DNA of 64,000 nt from CAXMRP01 sp965216515 (GCA_965216515.1 OZ244173.1:1178001-1242000), one strand, 5' to 3'. Positions 51,244 through 60,546 are shown, counted from the stretch's first letter. The notes: a model not told the origin generated them from the sequence alone. Numbers and translations are program-made.

Positions 51244-51734
51244 ATCCCGAATACGCCCCCAATCATGGCGCCAGCTTCACCGTGCCCAAAACGGCGACAA
51301 TCTGACGACCGGCCCGTACACATCGGCCTGAACAAATCAGCCCGTACTAGTCAACCCGGCACCTGTTCGGTGTTCGTCCAACCCAGTGGCCCAACCCAGT
51401 GGTCCAAACAATGACCCAAACCAATGGATTGCTTGACGAATCCGTGCCCAAATCTCGCCATGAAGTTACAGGCCGGGGCAAACGGGCGCCAATCAACGTT
51501 TCTTACCGTTTGTTACGGTCAGTTCCGACTTCCGGGCGGCTTGGCGGATCGGTCGCGATCAGGGCCAACGGATCAGGGCGCAAGACACGGGGGGCCCGGC
51601 AGGAAAATCGACGACGCCGATCATACAGCCGGAATCAAACCTTCGGGACCGGGACATCGGGGATCCCGGCCGCCGAATCTTTGAATATCCGGGACCCGGG
51701 GCGTTGTCGCTCCGGATCCGGAAAATGTTGGCGC
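51244..51734. other. long intergenic region between ftsZ and lpxC
   Basis: A 491-bp stretch without a convincing gene. Next to the ftsZ stop it contains the palindrome CCGGATCCGG (51712-51721) and a strong hairpin pairing GGGTCCCGG with CCGGGATCCC on the minus strand (around 51654-51700), possibly the ftsZ 3' end. Near 51378-51427 is a set of four degenerate 13-bp repeats. The short ORFs in it have no typical codon structure. It should hold the lpxC promoter, but I cannot identify a clear one. Confidence 0.5.
51378..51427. repeat. degenerate 13-bp tandem repeats upstream of lpxC
   Basis: CCAACCCAGTGG at 51378-51389 and again at 51391-51402 are identical, followed by weaker copies CCAAACAATG (51404-51413) and CCAAACCAATGG (51416-51427). 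They lie about 135-185 bp upstream of the lpxC start. Confidence 0.6.
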
Positions 51735-53561
51735 CTAGCTGCCGGTCCGTCTCAGGAACGCCGGGATTTCCAGTTCGTCTTCCCGCTGGATTGGCTGCGG
51801 CGCAGGGCGGCCGCCCCGGTCGAGTTGTCCGGCTGCGGCCGGTGCCTCGCCCATCCGCCGTGGTTGCGGCTTGGCGAATTCCGATTGTGGCCGTCCCGTG
51901 CCCGGCTCCGGTGCCTTTCGGGCGCCGGCGGCCTGGGTGCCAGCGCCCGCCTGCGCAGGCTGCGCCGGACGCTGGGGCGCCGCCGCCGGTTGCATTTGGG
52001 GTTCGCGCGCTGATGCCGCCGGTGCCGTATCCTCAGCCTCGCGATGGGCCAGGTTCTGCGCCAGACGCGCCAGAAGGCCTCGCGGTTTGCGAGCGTCTTC
52101 ACCCGATTGCCCGTTGCGCAGTTGCCGCTGCGCGACGGGCGGGAAATCCTCCACCTTGGGCATTCTCGGCGCCTGCTCCGCCACCTGCTGCGGACGCGGC
52201 GGCACGAAGGTCTCAGGCTGTTTGGGTGTCGGCGGCGCAATGGGCATATCCAGGTCGACGGAAGGCTGGGCGACCAGCGAGGGTTCCGGCCTGTAGCGTT
52301 CAAGCTTGATATCCGACCCGTGCGCGGCTGCCGGCCGCACGGCCGCCCGTTCCGCTGCCGTCTGCGGTGCCTCCTGCCGGGCCGGACCCCGCGCCAGCTG
52401 CGGGATTTGCAGCTCTTCTTCCAGCCGGTCGGCATCGACAGATCCGGATGCATCGGCGGCCGGCGCCTGCGGTGCCGCTGCCGGCTCGGCGGCGGCCGGT
52501 GCCCGGACCGCGGCAGCCTGTTGCGTACCCACCGTGCGCAGACGCCGGGTCAGTTCGGCGACCCTCTCCTTGTTTTCGCCCGCCTGCGCCGCTTCAGCCT
52601 GATCGATGCCGGTCGCAACGACGGAAACGCGGATCGTGCCGTCGAGTTTTTCGTCGAACGTGGCGCCGAAGATGATGCTGGCGTCCTCGTCGACTTCCTC
52701 GCGAACCCGGCTCGCCGCCTCGTCGACCTCAAACAGCGTCATGTCATGGCCGCCTGTGACGGAAATCAGGAGGCCACGGGCGCCGCGCATCGACACCTCG
52801 TCGAGCAGCGGATTGGAGATCGCCGCTTCCGCCGCCTCCACCGCGCGCTTGTCGCCGCTGGCCTCACCGGTACCCATCATCGCCTTGCCCATCTCGCGCA
52901 TTACCGAACGCACATCGGCGAAATCGAGATTTATCAGCCCGTCCTTGACCATCAGGTCGGTGATGCAGGCGACACCGGAATAGAGCACCTCGTCGGCCAT
53001 GGCGAAGGCGTCGGCGAACGTCGTCTTCTCGTTGGCGATGCGGAATAGGTTCTGGTTCGGGATCACGATCAGCGTATCGACATGCTTCTGCAGGTCTTCG
53101 ATCCCGCCCTCGGCAATCCGCATGCGGCGCTGGCCTTCGAACTGAAAGGGCTTGGTCACCACACCGACAGTCAGAATTCCCGCTTCGCGTGCCGCGCGCG
53201 CCACCACCGGCGCCGCGCCGGTGCCGGTGCCGCCGCCCATGCCGGCGGTAATGAACACCATGTGCGAACCCGACAGATAGTCGTTGATCTCATCGATGGC
53301 CTCTTCGGCGGCGGCGCGGCCGATTTCCGGCTGCGAGCCGGCCCCCAGGCCCTCGGTGACGGCGACGCCCATTTGCACCAACCGCTCCGCCTTTGACATC
53401 GTCAGCGCCTGGGCGTCGGTGTTTGCGACAACGAAATCGACCCCCTCCAGGCCGGCATCGATCATGTTGTTGACGGCGTTGCAGCCGGCACCCCCGACAC
53501 CGAAAACGGTGATTCTGGGCTTCAATTCCCGGATATCGGGCATTTGCAGGTTTATGCTCAT
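51735..53561 (-). CDS. ftsZ: cell division protein FtsZ
   Basis: FtsZ polymerises into the Z ring. The start is ATG 53561 (MSINLQMPDIRELKPRITVF), with AAGGAAGA as SD. The tubulin-like core has GVGGAGCNAVNNMIDAGLEG, the GTP-binding signature GMGGGTGTGAAPVVARAARE (residues 107-126), and the T7 loop region VMVKDGLINLDFADVRSVMR-like sequence. The core ends near 320. A ~270-residue linker rich in Ala, Pro, Gln and Arg follows, then the conserved C-terminal peptide DELEIPAFLRRTGS that binds FtsA. At 608 residues it is long even for an alphaproteobacterium. Confidence 0.98.
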   Translation of the reverse strand: MSINLQMPDIRELKPRITVFGVGGAGCNAVNNMIDAGLEGVDFVVANTDAQALTMSKAERLVQMGVAVTEGLGAGSQPEIGRAAAEEAIDEINDYLSGSHMVFITAGMGGGTGTGAAPVVARAAREAGILTVGVVTKPFQFEGQRRMRIAEGGIEDLQKHVDTLIVIPNQNLFRIANEKTTFADAFAMADEVLYSGVACITDLMVKDGLINLDFADVRSVMREMGKAMMGTGEASGDKRAVEAAEAAISNPLLDEVSMRGARGLLISVTGGHDMTLFEVDEAASRVREEVDEDASIIFGATFDEKLDGTIRVSVVATGIDQAEAAQAGENKERVAELTRRLRTVGTQQAAAVRAPAAAEPAAAPQAPAADASGSVDADRLEEELQIPQLARGPARQEAPQTAAERAAVRPAAAHGSDIKLERYRPEPSLVAQPSVDLDMPIAPPTPKQPETFVPPRPQQVAEQAPRMPKVEDFPPVAQRQLRNGQSGEDARKPRGLLARLAQNLAHREAEDTAPAASAREPQMQPAAAPQRPAQPAQAGAGTQAAGARKAPEPGTGRPQSEFAKPQPRRMGEAPAAAGQLDRGGRPAPQPIQREDELEIPAFLRRTGS

Positions 53562-53622
53562 GATTTCTTCCTTTTCCGCCGATTGTGCGGAGCGATGCCC
53601 GCGCGTTTCACTCGCTTCCCCA

Positions 53623-54960
53623 TCAGAAGCTCTCCCGGAACCACCGCCCGAACCGAGCGGCATAACCATCCGTACCCGTCAACTTGAAGCGCGCCGGCGA
53701 GCGCGCCTGGAACTGTTCGATCGCCGCCACCTGCGGATAGATCGCAAGGCCCGCCAGGGCCGAAAAAGCCGCCCCGCGCGCCGTATCCGGCATTCCGTGG
53801 ATGCCGAGCGGCCGGCCGCTGCGCACACGTTTGCCGAACATCCGCCGGGCAACCTCGGTCAGACCGGTGAGTTGGCTGCCGCCGCCGGTAATGATGATCC
53901 GGCCGCCGACACCGCCGGCAAATCCCGATGCCTTCACCATGTCGCCCGCGATTTCGAGAATCTCTTCCGCCCGCGGCTTGACAATGCGATTGAGCACCGA
54001 TCGCGCAACCGTCTGGCCCGCCTCTCCCCCGCCGTCGTCTTCGCCGATTTCCGGCACGGCAATAAAGTCATGATCGTCGGAGGGCGTCGGCAATGCCGAT
54101 CCGTGCCGGACCTTGAGACGTTCCGCGTTTGACAGCCCTGTGGAGAGACCACGGGCGATATCGAGCGTGATATGATGGCCGCCGACCGGCGTCACGTTGC
54201 CGTGGGCGAACGTGCCGCCCTGAAAGATCGCAAGGCTTGTCGTTCCGCCACCGATGTCCACGCAGGCGATACCCAGTTCCGCCTCGTCGTCGACCATCGT
54301 CGAAAGTGCGGAGGCATAGGGCGCGGCGGCGACCGTTTCCATCTCCAGGTGGCATCGGTTGAGCGCCAGCTCCAAGTTCCGCAACGGCGCCTCGTCGGCC
54401 GACAGCACATGCAGGTCAAGCCCAAGTTCGGAACCAACCATACCTTCCGGATCGGCAATTCCCGACTGGCCGTCGAGCCGGTAGCCGGTCGGCAGGGCGT
54501 GAACGACAACCCGACCGTCGCGGGCCGATTCGATGCCGCCGGCACCGAGCACCTTGTGAATGTCCGACAGGGTGACGGCGCGGTGGCCGATATCCAGTTG
54601 GGCGGTGAAGGAATCGGAAGAAAAACGGCCGCAGGTGGTGCTGACGATCAGGCTTCCCACGGTCATTTCCGCCATCCGCTCAGCGGCATCGACAGCCAGC
54701 CGGATCGCCCGCTCCGCTTCGTCGAGATCAATCACAAATCCAGATTTGATACCGCGTGAACGGGTGCAGCCATACCCGACCACCTCGATCGTGTGGGTCC
54801 GCCCGCCCAGGGCCCTGCCCTCCGCCGGCGCCAGGCGCGCGATCAGGCAGGCGATTTTCGATGACCCGATGTCGAGCACCGATATCACGCTCGGCCGCCG
54901 CCCGGTCAACGGCTTCAGGCGGGAAACGCCGGCCACGTCGCCTCCAATCGGCCCGCTCAT
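53623..54960 (-). CDS. ftsA: cell division protein FtsA
   Basis: FtsA is an actin-like ATPase anchoring FtsZ to the membrane. The 445-residue protein starts MSGPIGGDVAGVSRLKPLTG, and the actin fold begins at VISVLDIGSSKIACLIARLA. Key motifs are VVGYGCTRSRGIKSGFVIDL, CVDIGGGTTSLAIFQGG, and GGRIIITGGGSQLTGLTEVA. The C-terminal amphipathic helix is YAARFGRWFRESF, a good membrane-targeting sequence. It overlaps ftsQ by 4 nt and precedes ftsZ by 61 bp. Confidence 0.97.
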   Translation of the reverse strand: MSGPIGGDVAGVSRLKPLTGRRPSVISVLDIGSSKIACLIARLAPAEGRALGGRTHTIEVVGYGCTRSRGIKSGFVIDLDEAERAIRLAVDAAERMAEMTVGSLIVSTTCGRFSSDSFTAQLDIGHRAVTLSDIHKVLGAGGIESARDGRVVVHALPTGYRLDGQSGIADPEGMVGSELGLDLHVLSADEAPLRNLELALNRCHLEMETVAAAPYASALSTMVDDEAELGIACVDIGGGTTSLAIFQGGTFAHGNVTPVGGHHITLDIARGLSTGLSNAERLKVRHGSALPTPSDDHDFIAVPEIGEDDGGGEAGQTVARSVLNRIVKPRAEEILEIAGDMVKASGFAGGVGGRIIITGGGSQLTGLTEVARRMFGKRVRSGRPLGIHGMPDTARGAAFSALAGLAIYPQVAAIEQFQARSPARFKLTGTDGYAARFGRWFRESF

Positions 54961-55895
54961 GTCCGCGCTCCCGATTTGATCAGCCGCTTCAGCTCCGCCG
55001 CATTGCGCGCCTTGCGGGTCTCGGCGGTGTTGTCCGGCAGTCGTACGGTAATGCGGTCGGAAAGCCGAAGGTCGACCGCCGCCACGTCGCGGGAAAGCAG
55101 GCCGTCCACCGCATCCAGAAGCGCAAGCTGCTCAAGCGCCTCGCCAACGCCGGATTCCGGCAGTTTGACAGTGATTCCGTTCTCCATCACGAGGTTCCAC
55201 CGGCGTTCGGCGACGAAAACGCCGGCGCGCATGCGGCGCGCCAGCCGCTCGTGATTGCCGACCAATGCGAGGAAGGCCGGCGCCGCGACATTCGCACCGG
55301 CACCAACGACCAGCGGCAAATGGCCGAACCGGGGCTCGGTGAAGGTCACGATCGGGCCACCGCTCGAATCTACTAGATAAATAAAATTATTGTTTTGCCA
55401 CAATGCATAAGGTGTGCGTTCTTTAATCGTTACATGAAGCGTATCGGGATAGGACTTGCGCACCGAGGCCTGGCCAACCCACGGCAATTCGGCGATCCGC
55501 TGCCGCGCCCTGCGCACATTCAGCGAGACAAGCGAGCGGCTGGCATCGAGTTCAAGCTGTTCAAGGATCGCCAGTTCCGGCGTTTCCTCATGGCCGGTGA
55601 TCTCGATTTGGGCGATTTCCAGCCCGCCGGCGACGAGCACCGAATCGGCGAACCGCATCAGATGGCCGCCGCCGACCAGACCATAAAGCGTCGCGGCGCA
55701 CAGGAAGCCGCCCGCGGCGAGATGGCCGATACCCATGCCCGGTCTGTGTTCCAGTTTTTCCGCCGCCCGGCGATAGCGCATCGGCAGCAGCGAAAGCAGC
55801 GCATCGGGAAGCCGCACCAGCCTGCGCGCCAGTGCAACCAGGCCCATGGCGGGCCAGTGCCGTCGCCCCCTTGCCTGTCCGCTTACCGCCCGCAC
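54957..55895 (-). CDS. ftsQ: cell division protein FtsQ
   Basis: FtsQ links the divisome components across the membrane. GTG 55895 is chosen because GGAGG lies 7 nt upstream; it overlaps the ddl end by 13 nt and gives 312 residues. After a basic cytoplasmic tail (QARGRRHWPAMGLVALARRL, LPMRYRRAAEKLEHRPGMG) there is one transmembrane helix (IGHLAAGGFLCAATLYGLVG). The POTRA domain has GLEIAQIEITGHEETPELAI and WVGQASVRKSYPDTLHVTIK, and the C-terminal beta domain has ITVRLPDNTAETRKARNAAE. The start of the family is variable, so the N-terminus is less certain. Confidence 0.94.
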   Translation of the reverse strand: MRAVSGQARGRRHWPAMGLVALARRLVRLPDALLSLLPMRYRRAAEKLEHRPGMGIGHLAAGGFLCAATLYGLVGGGHLMRFADSVLVAGGLEIAQIEITGHEETPELAILEQLELDASRSLVSLNVRRARQRIAELPWVGQASVRKSYPDTLHVTIKERTPYALWQNNNFIYLVDSSGGPIVTFTEPRFGHLPLVVGAGANVAAPAFLALVGNHERLARRMRAGVFVAERRWNLVMENGITVKLPESGVGEALEQLALLDAVDGLLSRDVAAVDLRLSDRITVRLPDNTAETRKARNAAELKRLIKSGART

Positions 55896-56818
55896 GTTGC
55901 GTCCTCCACAATCCATGTCAACAGCGCACTGAAATCCATGCCCGCATGGGCCGCCAGTTCCGGTACAAGCGATGTTTGCGTCATGCCGGGTTGGGTGTTG
56001 ACCTCCAGCCAGACGAGGTTTCCCTCGCCGGTTTCGTCGTAGCGGAAGTCGGACCGGGAAACGCCGCGACACCCCATGGCACGATGCGCTTGCACAGCCA
56101 GACTGCGAACGTTTTGGTAAACAAATGGTTTAAGCGGTGCCGGTATTATGTGTTTTGAACCGCCTTCGGCGTATTTTGCGTCAAAATCGTAGAATTCCAG
56201 CCCGATCGGGACGATTTCGGTGACGGCGAGCGCCTCTTCCGCGCCCGGCGTTCCCAAAACGGCACAGCTCAGTTCGTGACCCGGGACATATCGTTCCACC
56301 ATCACCCGGTCGCCGAAACCCCAGTCGTCACGCAACAGCGACTGGGGTGGATGCGCCTGGTCGTCCTTGATGATCATCACACCGAACGACGACCCCTCCG
56401 CGACCGGTTTGACGACATAAGGCGGCGCCAGCACATGGGCCCTGGCCGCCTCCTGGCGGCTGATGATGCGATGCTCGGCTGTCGGAATGCCGGATGCAGC
56501 GGCGATGCATTTGGCTTTCTCCTTGTCCATCGCCAGTGCCGAGGCCAGCACGCCGGAATGGGTGTAGGGAATTTCCAACACCTCCAGCACACCCTGGATT
56601 GTGCCGTCTTCGCCGTCGGTCCCATGAAGCGCATTGAAGGCAACGTCGGGCTTGAGTTCACTCAGCACCGAGGCGATGTCTCGCCCCACGTCGACACGCG
56701 TGACCCGATAGCCGGCTGCGTCCAGCCCGTCAGCACATTCCTTGCCGGTGTTGAGGCTCACCGGCCGCTCTGCAGACCAGCCGCCCATCAGCACGGCAAC
56801 GTGCGTGGTATTCGCCAT
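55883..56818 (-). CDS. ddl: D-alanine--D-alanine ligase
   Basis: Ddl makes the D-Ala-D-Ala dipeptide for peptidoglycan with ATP. The 311-residue ATP-grasp protein starts MANTTHVAVLMGGWSAERPV, then PDVAFNALHGTDGEDGTIQG, PYVVKPVAEGSSFGVMIIKD, and FRYDETGEGNLVWLEVNTQP with metal ligands. It is preceded by 167 bp with a CtrA-like motif and followed by ftsQ (13-nt overlap), so the ddl-ftsQ-ftsA-ftsZ block can be transcribed from its own promoter. Confidence 0.97.
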   Translation of the reverse strand: MANTTHVAVLMGGWSAERPVSLNTGKECADGLDAAGYRVTRVDVGRDIASVLSELKPDVAFNALHGTDGEDGTIQGVLEVLEIPYTHSGVLASALAMDKEKAKCIAAASGIPTAEHRIISRQEAARAHVLAPPYVVKPVAEGSSFGVMIIKDDQAHPPQSLLRDDWGFGDRVMVERYVPGHELSCAVLGTPGAEEALAVTEIVPIGLEFYDFDAKYAEGGSKHIIPAPLKPFVYQNVRSLAVQAHRAMGCRGVSRSDFRYDETGEGNLVWLEVNTQPGMTQTSLVPELAAHAGMDFSALLTWIVEDATCGR

Positions 56819-56871
56819 GAACTACCATCCCGCGAATCGCGCCCCCCGGACGCAATATGGCCGCGAAAATC

Positions 56872-56887
56872 GTAACCAAACGTTAAC
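56872..56887 (+). promoter_or_regulatory. CtrA-like site upstream of ddl-ftsQAZ
   Basis: GTAA-N7-TTAAC, one mismatch to the CtrA consensus TTAA-N7-TTAAC, lies in the AT-rich middle of the 167-bp gap between murB and ddl. The adjacent TTAA-N6-TTAA (56883-56896) has the wrong spacing. It is 54 bp before the ddl start, a position suitable for control of the division block. Confidence 0.4.
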
Positions 56888-56985
56888 CGAGATTAATCAG
56901 AGGTTGCAGGACGTTGGGAAATTGCGTTGCAACCTCGATTTTGGCGAAAAGGCGCCTGGCGCGCCCGATCCGCCGCGGCGACCGC

Positions 56986-57948
56986 CTAGTCCTCGCCGAG
57001 GAAAGGCGCGACCGGGCCGCCGTCCCCGAACCGCCCCAGCCGCCGGATTTCCCACTCCAGTCGTACACCGGAATTCGCCAGTACCCGCGCACGCACCGTC
57101 TCGCCCAGCAGTTCCAGATCATGGGCCGATGCCCCGCCGGTGTTGATCAGAAAGTTGCAGTGCATCTGGGAGACCTGCGCCGCGCCGATGGTCAGGCCGC
57201 GACAGCCGGCGGCATCGATCAGCTGCCACGCCTTGCCGCCGTCCGGGTTTTTGAATGTTGAGCCGCCGGTCCGGCTCTTTATGGGTTGGGCCGTCTCGCG
57301 ATGGGTCTGCACCGCCGCCGTTTCCGCCCGGATGGTCTCCGGATCCGCCGGCACGCCCTCAAAGACGGCCTCCACAAAGATCAGGTCGTCCGGCGCGCTA
57401 CAGTGGCGATAGGCAAAGCCCATGTCGGCATTGGACAGTTTCAGCCGGTTTCCCTGCCGGTCGATCGCCACGGCCTCAACCAGCCGCTCGCGCGTCTCCC
57501 CGCCATTGGCGCCGGCATTCATTCGCAGCGCCCCGCCAATGCCGCCGGGTATGCCATGATAGAATGCGAACCCGCCGAGCCCCGCTTCCAGAGCCGCCGC
57601 CGCCAGCCGCCGGTCGGCAAGCGCCGTGCCGGCACGGATCCGGCCGCCCTTCTCGATCGCCACCGAACCGAAACCGCGCGCCGAAAGCCGCACGACCACG
57701 CCTTCGATACCGCCGTCGCGGACAAGAAGGTTGGAGCCCAGACCAATCACCGTCACCGGCACATCGCCGGGAAGCGCCGCCATCAGCATGGCAAGATCGT
57801 CCGCATCGGCCGGCATCGCCAGAAGCTCCGCCGCGCCGCCGGCACGAAACCAGACCACCGACGCCAGTGGTGCCTCTACCTGCAACCTGCCGCGAAAGCC
57901 GGATAGCTGTCCGCGAAGCCGGTCCGCAAGATTGCCGCCGTCGATCAC
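56986..57948 (-). CDS. murB: UDP-N-acetylenolpyruvoylglucosamine reductase
   Basis: MurB reduces the enolpyruvyl group to make UDP-MurNAc with FAD and NADPH. GTG 57948 (MIDGGNLADRL) overlaps the murC stop by 4 nt and gives 320 residues; the longer upstream frame lies in murC. Motifs are WFRAGGAAELLAMPADADDL, VTVIGLGSNLLVRDGGIEGV, FAFYHGIPGGIGGALRMNAG, the catalytic Ser in SRTGGSTFKNPDGGKAWQLI, and HCNFLINTGGASAHDLELLG. Confidence 0.97.
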   Translation of the reverse strand: MIDGGNLADRLRGQLSGFRGRLQVEAPLASVVWFRAGGAAELLAMPADADDLAMLMAALPGDVPVTVIGLGSNLLVRDGGIEGVVVRLSARGFGSVAIEKGGRIRAGTALADRRLAAAALEAGLGGFAFYHGIPGGIGGALRMNAGANGGETRERLVEAVAIDRQGNRLKLSNADMGFAYRHCSAPDDLIFVEAVFEGVPADPETIRAETAAVQTHRETAQPIKSRTGGSTFKNPDGGKAWQLIDAAGCRGLTIGAAQVSQMHCNFLINTGGASAHDLELLGETVRARVLANSGVRLEWEIRRLGRFGDGGPVAPFLGED

Positions 57949-59390
57949 GGCTGTCGCCCACTGTCGGCCGCGCCACCTGCGGGACCGGCCAGGCGGGCGG
58001 CCAGGCCGTTTGCCCAATGGGTGATTGAACCGGCGCCCAGACACAGCACCAGATCGCCGGGTCGTGCGGTTTCCGCGATCGCCGGTGCCAGCGCGTCTTC
58101 GCTTTCGAGCGGCCGGGCATCCCTGTGCCCGCCGGCCCGCAGGCCCTCCACCAATGCGTCGCGGTCGGCACCCGCGATCGGCGCCTCCCCGGCCGCATAG
58201 ACATCGGCCACGAAGACGGTATCGGCATCGTTGAAACAGGCGCAAAACTCCGAAAACAGATCATGCAGCCGCGAATAGCGGTGGGGCTGGACGATCGCGA
58301 TCACCCGCCGGTCACCGTTGCCCGCGACCGCCGCCCGTGCCGCTTTCAGCACCGCCAGGATTTCCACCGGGTGATGGCCGTAATCGTCGAAGATGTCGAC
58401 ACCGTTCCACTGTCCGCAATGGGTGAACCGGCGTTTGACACCCCTGAAACGGGACAAGCCCTGCCGGATCGCATCAGCCGGAATGCCGAGCGCACGCGCC
58501 ACTGCGATCGCCGCCGTTGCGTTGGAAATATTGTGTTCGCCCGGCATCGGCAGCTCAAGATCTTCGATTGTTTCCGTCTCGCCGGTGAGCCGGTCCTGGC
58601 GATCGATGGAAAAGCGGCTGCACCCGGCGGTGAACGCCGTGTCACGGAAACGCACTTCGGCTTGCGGATTGGCACCGTAGGTAATCACCCGCCGGTCGGT
58701 GACCGCGCCGACAAGGCTCTGCACCTCGGCGTGGTCGAGGCACATGATGGCGAAGCCGTAAAAGGGCACGTTCTCCACAAACGCCGCAAATGCGGCCCGC
58801 ACAGCTTCAAACGTGCCGTAGTGGTCGAGATGTTCCGGATCGATATTGGTGACGACGGCAATATCGGCGGGCAGCTTGACGAACGTGCCATCGGATTCAT
58901 CCGCCTCCACCACCATCCAGTCTCCGGCCCCGAGCCGCGCATTGGTGCCATAGGCGTTGATGATGCCGCCATTGATGACTGTCGGATCGAGGCCGCCGGC
59001 GTCGAGAAGCGCCGCAACCAACGATGTCGTTGTCGTTTTTCCATGCGTGCCGCCGATGGCCACCGCCGATTTGAACCGCATCAGTTCGGCCAGCATCTCC
59101 GCCCGCCGCACGACCGGAATACCCCGCGCGCGGGCCTCGACCAACTCCGGATTGTCGCGCTTGACCGCCGAGGATACGACAACGACGGCCGCCTGATCGA
59201 GATGGTCCGGGTCGTGGCCGATGGCGATTTTGATGCCCGACGCCCGAAGCCGCGCGACATTCGGGCTTTCGGCGAGATCGGTCCCCTGCACCGTGTAACC
59301 CTGGTCGGCAAGCACTTCGGCAATGCCGCTCATGCCGATTCCGCCAATTCCGATGAAATGGATCGGCCCGATATCCTGGTGCATCTTCAT
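57945..59390 (-). CDS. murC: UDP-N-acetylmuramate--L-alanine ligase
   Basis: MurC adds L-Ala to UDP-MurNAc. The 481-residue Mur ligase has an N-terminal domain with GPIHFIGIGGIGMSGIAEVL, the ATP-binding IGGTHGKTTTTSLVAALLDA, the central VVEADESDGTFVKLPADIAV and TNIDPEHLDHYGTFEAVRAA, and the C-terminal IFDDYGHHPVEILAVLKAAR. It lies 24 bp after murG and overlaps murB by 4 nt. Confidence 0.98.
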   Translation of the reverse strand: MKMHQDIGPIHFIGIGGIGMSGIAEVLADQGYTVQGTDLAESPNVARLRASGIKIAIGHDPDHLDQAAVVVVSSAVKRDNPELVEARARGIPVVRRAEMLAELMRFKSAVAIGGTHGKTTTTSLVAALLDAGGLDPTVINGGIINAYGTNARLGAGDWMVVEADESDGTFVKLPADIAVVTNIDPEHLDHYGTFEAVRAAFAAFVENVPFYGFAIMCLDHAEVQSLVGAVTDRRVITYGANPQAEVRFRDTAFTAGCSRFSIDRQDRLTGETETIEDLELPMPGEHNISNATAAIAVARALGIPADAIRQGLSRFRGVKRRFTHCGQWNGVDIFDDYGHHPVEILAVLKAARAAVAGNGDRRVIAIVQPHRYSRLHDLFSEFCACFNDADTVFVADVYAAGEAPIAGADRDALVEGLRAGGHRDARPLESEDALAPAIAETARPGDLVLCLGAGSITHWANGLAARLAGPAGGAADSGRQP

Positions 59391-59414
59391 GTCGGCAACA
59401 CCGGCCGCAGCCGG

Positions 59415-60545
59415 TTACTCCTGACTTTCGGCCGATCGGCCCGAATGTTGTGCCATGCGCTCGACCAAATCAGCCATTTTGTCAACGGCATTCGGTTCGC
59501 CGACCGATTTTGCCGCCGCTGCGATCTTTGAAAGCCGGCCCGGGTCATCCAGGGATTGCGCGATATGTTCCGCCAGCCCGGCCGCATCCAGCGCGCTCTG
59601 GGAAACGACAAGCGCGCCACCGGCCCGTGCCAGCGCCGCCGCATTGGCGGCCTGGTCGTGATCGAGCGCATGCGGATATGGCACCAGAATGGCCGGCCGG
59701 CCGATCGCGGACAGCTCCGATACTGTCGATGCGCCGGATCGGCTGACGACAAGATGGGCCGCCGCGATCCGCTCCGCCATGTCGGAAAAAAAGGGCGCCA
59801 GCTCATGGGCAACGCCAAGTTCGTCGAGTGCGCTTCGGGTTTGCCGCAGATCCTCCGGCCGGCACTGCTGGACCAGTCGCACCCGTGCCCGGTGCGCTGT
59901 GGCAAGGCATGCCAGCGCGGCGGGTATGACCTCCGAAAAGAATCGCGCACCCTGGCTGCCCCCGAAAACCAGGAGCCTGAATTCCCCGCCCGGCTGCGGC
60001 GGATCATAGGCCACGCTCGCCGCCGCGCGCACAGCCGCGCGCACCGGATTGCCGACCGGATGAACCGCCTTTGCCCTGAGGCCGCCGCTGATCTGGGCGA
60101 AGCCGGTGGAAAGCTCCGCCCCGAAACGGATCAGCAGCCGGTTCGCCCTGCCGGCAACAACGTTCTGGTCATGGACCAGCACCGGAATGCCCGCCATCCG
60201 GGCCGCCAGCACCGGAGGAACTGTCGGATAGCCGCCAAATCCGACCACCAGGTCGGGGCGGATATCGCGCAACAGCCGGCGAGCTTCCAGAAGACCCTGA
60301 GCCAGACGCGCAAGACCGGCCGCCAGCCGCAACGGATTGCCGCCGGCCAGGCTTGCCGACCGCACGATGTGGGACCGGTCATCCGATACCCCGGAGACAA
60401 AGCGGCCGACCCGCTCGTCGGTTGCCACATGCACCGCATGGCCCCGGGCATCCAACACTTCCTTGAGCGCCAGGGCCGGAAACAGATGGCCGCCGGTCCC
60501 GCCCGCTGTCAGAAGGAACGTCCGCACCGGAAATGCCCGCGTCAA
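59415..60545 (-). CDS. murG: MurG glycosyltransferase (lipid II synthase)
   Basis: MurG transfers GlcNAc to lipid I on the cytoplasmic face. The glycine-rich N-terminal motif is LLTAGGTGGHLFPALALKEV; the acceptor side includes VVGFGGYPTVPPVLAARMAG and the donor-binding half VFGGSQGARFFSEVIPAALA and VVSRSGASTVSELSAIGRPA. No ATG precedes the motif. TTG 60545 has a strong SD (AGGAG, 6 nt upstream) and slightly overlaps the end of ftsW; GTG 60527 is the alternative without SD. Confidence 0.95.
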   Translation of the reverse strand: MTRAFPVRTFLLTAGGTGGHLFPALALKEVLDARGHAVHVATDERVGRFVSGVSDDRSHIVRSASLAGGNPLRLAAGLARLAQGLLEARRLLRDIRPDLVVGFGGYPTVPPVLAARMAGIPVLVHDQNVVAGRANRLLIRFGAELSTGFAQISGGLRAKAVHPVGNPVRAAVRAAASVAYDPPQPGGEFRLLVFGGSQGARFFSEVIPAALACLATAHRARVRLVQQCRPEDLRQTRSALDELGVAHELAPFFSDMAERIAAAHLVVSRSGASTVSELSAIGRPAILVPYPHALDHDQAANAAALARAGGALVVSQSALDAAGLAEHIAQSLDDPGRLSKIAAAAKSVGEPNAVDKMADLVERMAQHSGRSAESQE

Positions 60546-60546
60546 G

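Noticed and set aside
51378..51427. Possible MraZ-box array (TGGG repeats) upstream of lpxC
   Set aside because: MraZ boxes are spaced about 10 bp apart and lie upstream of mraZ; here the period is 13 bp and the location is different.
56883..56896. Second CtrA site TTAA-N6-TTAA before ddl
   Set aside because: The spacing is 6 instead of the 7 required by the consensus.
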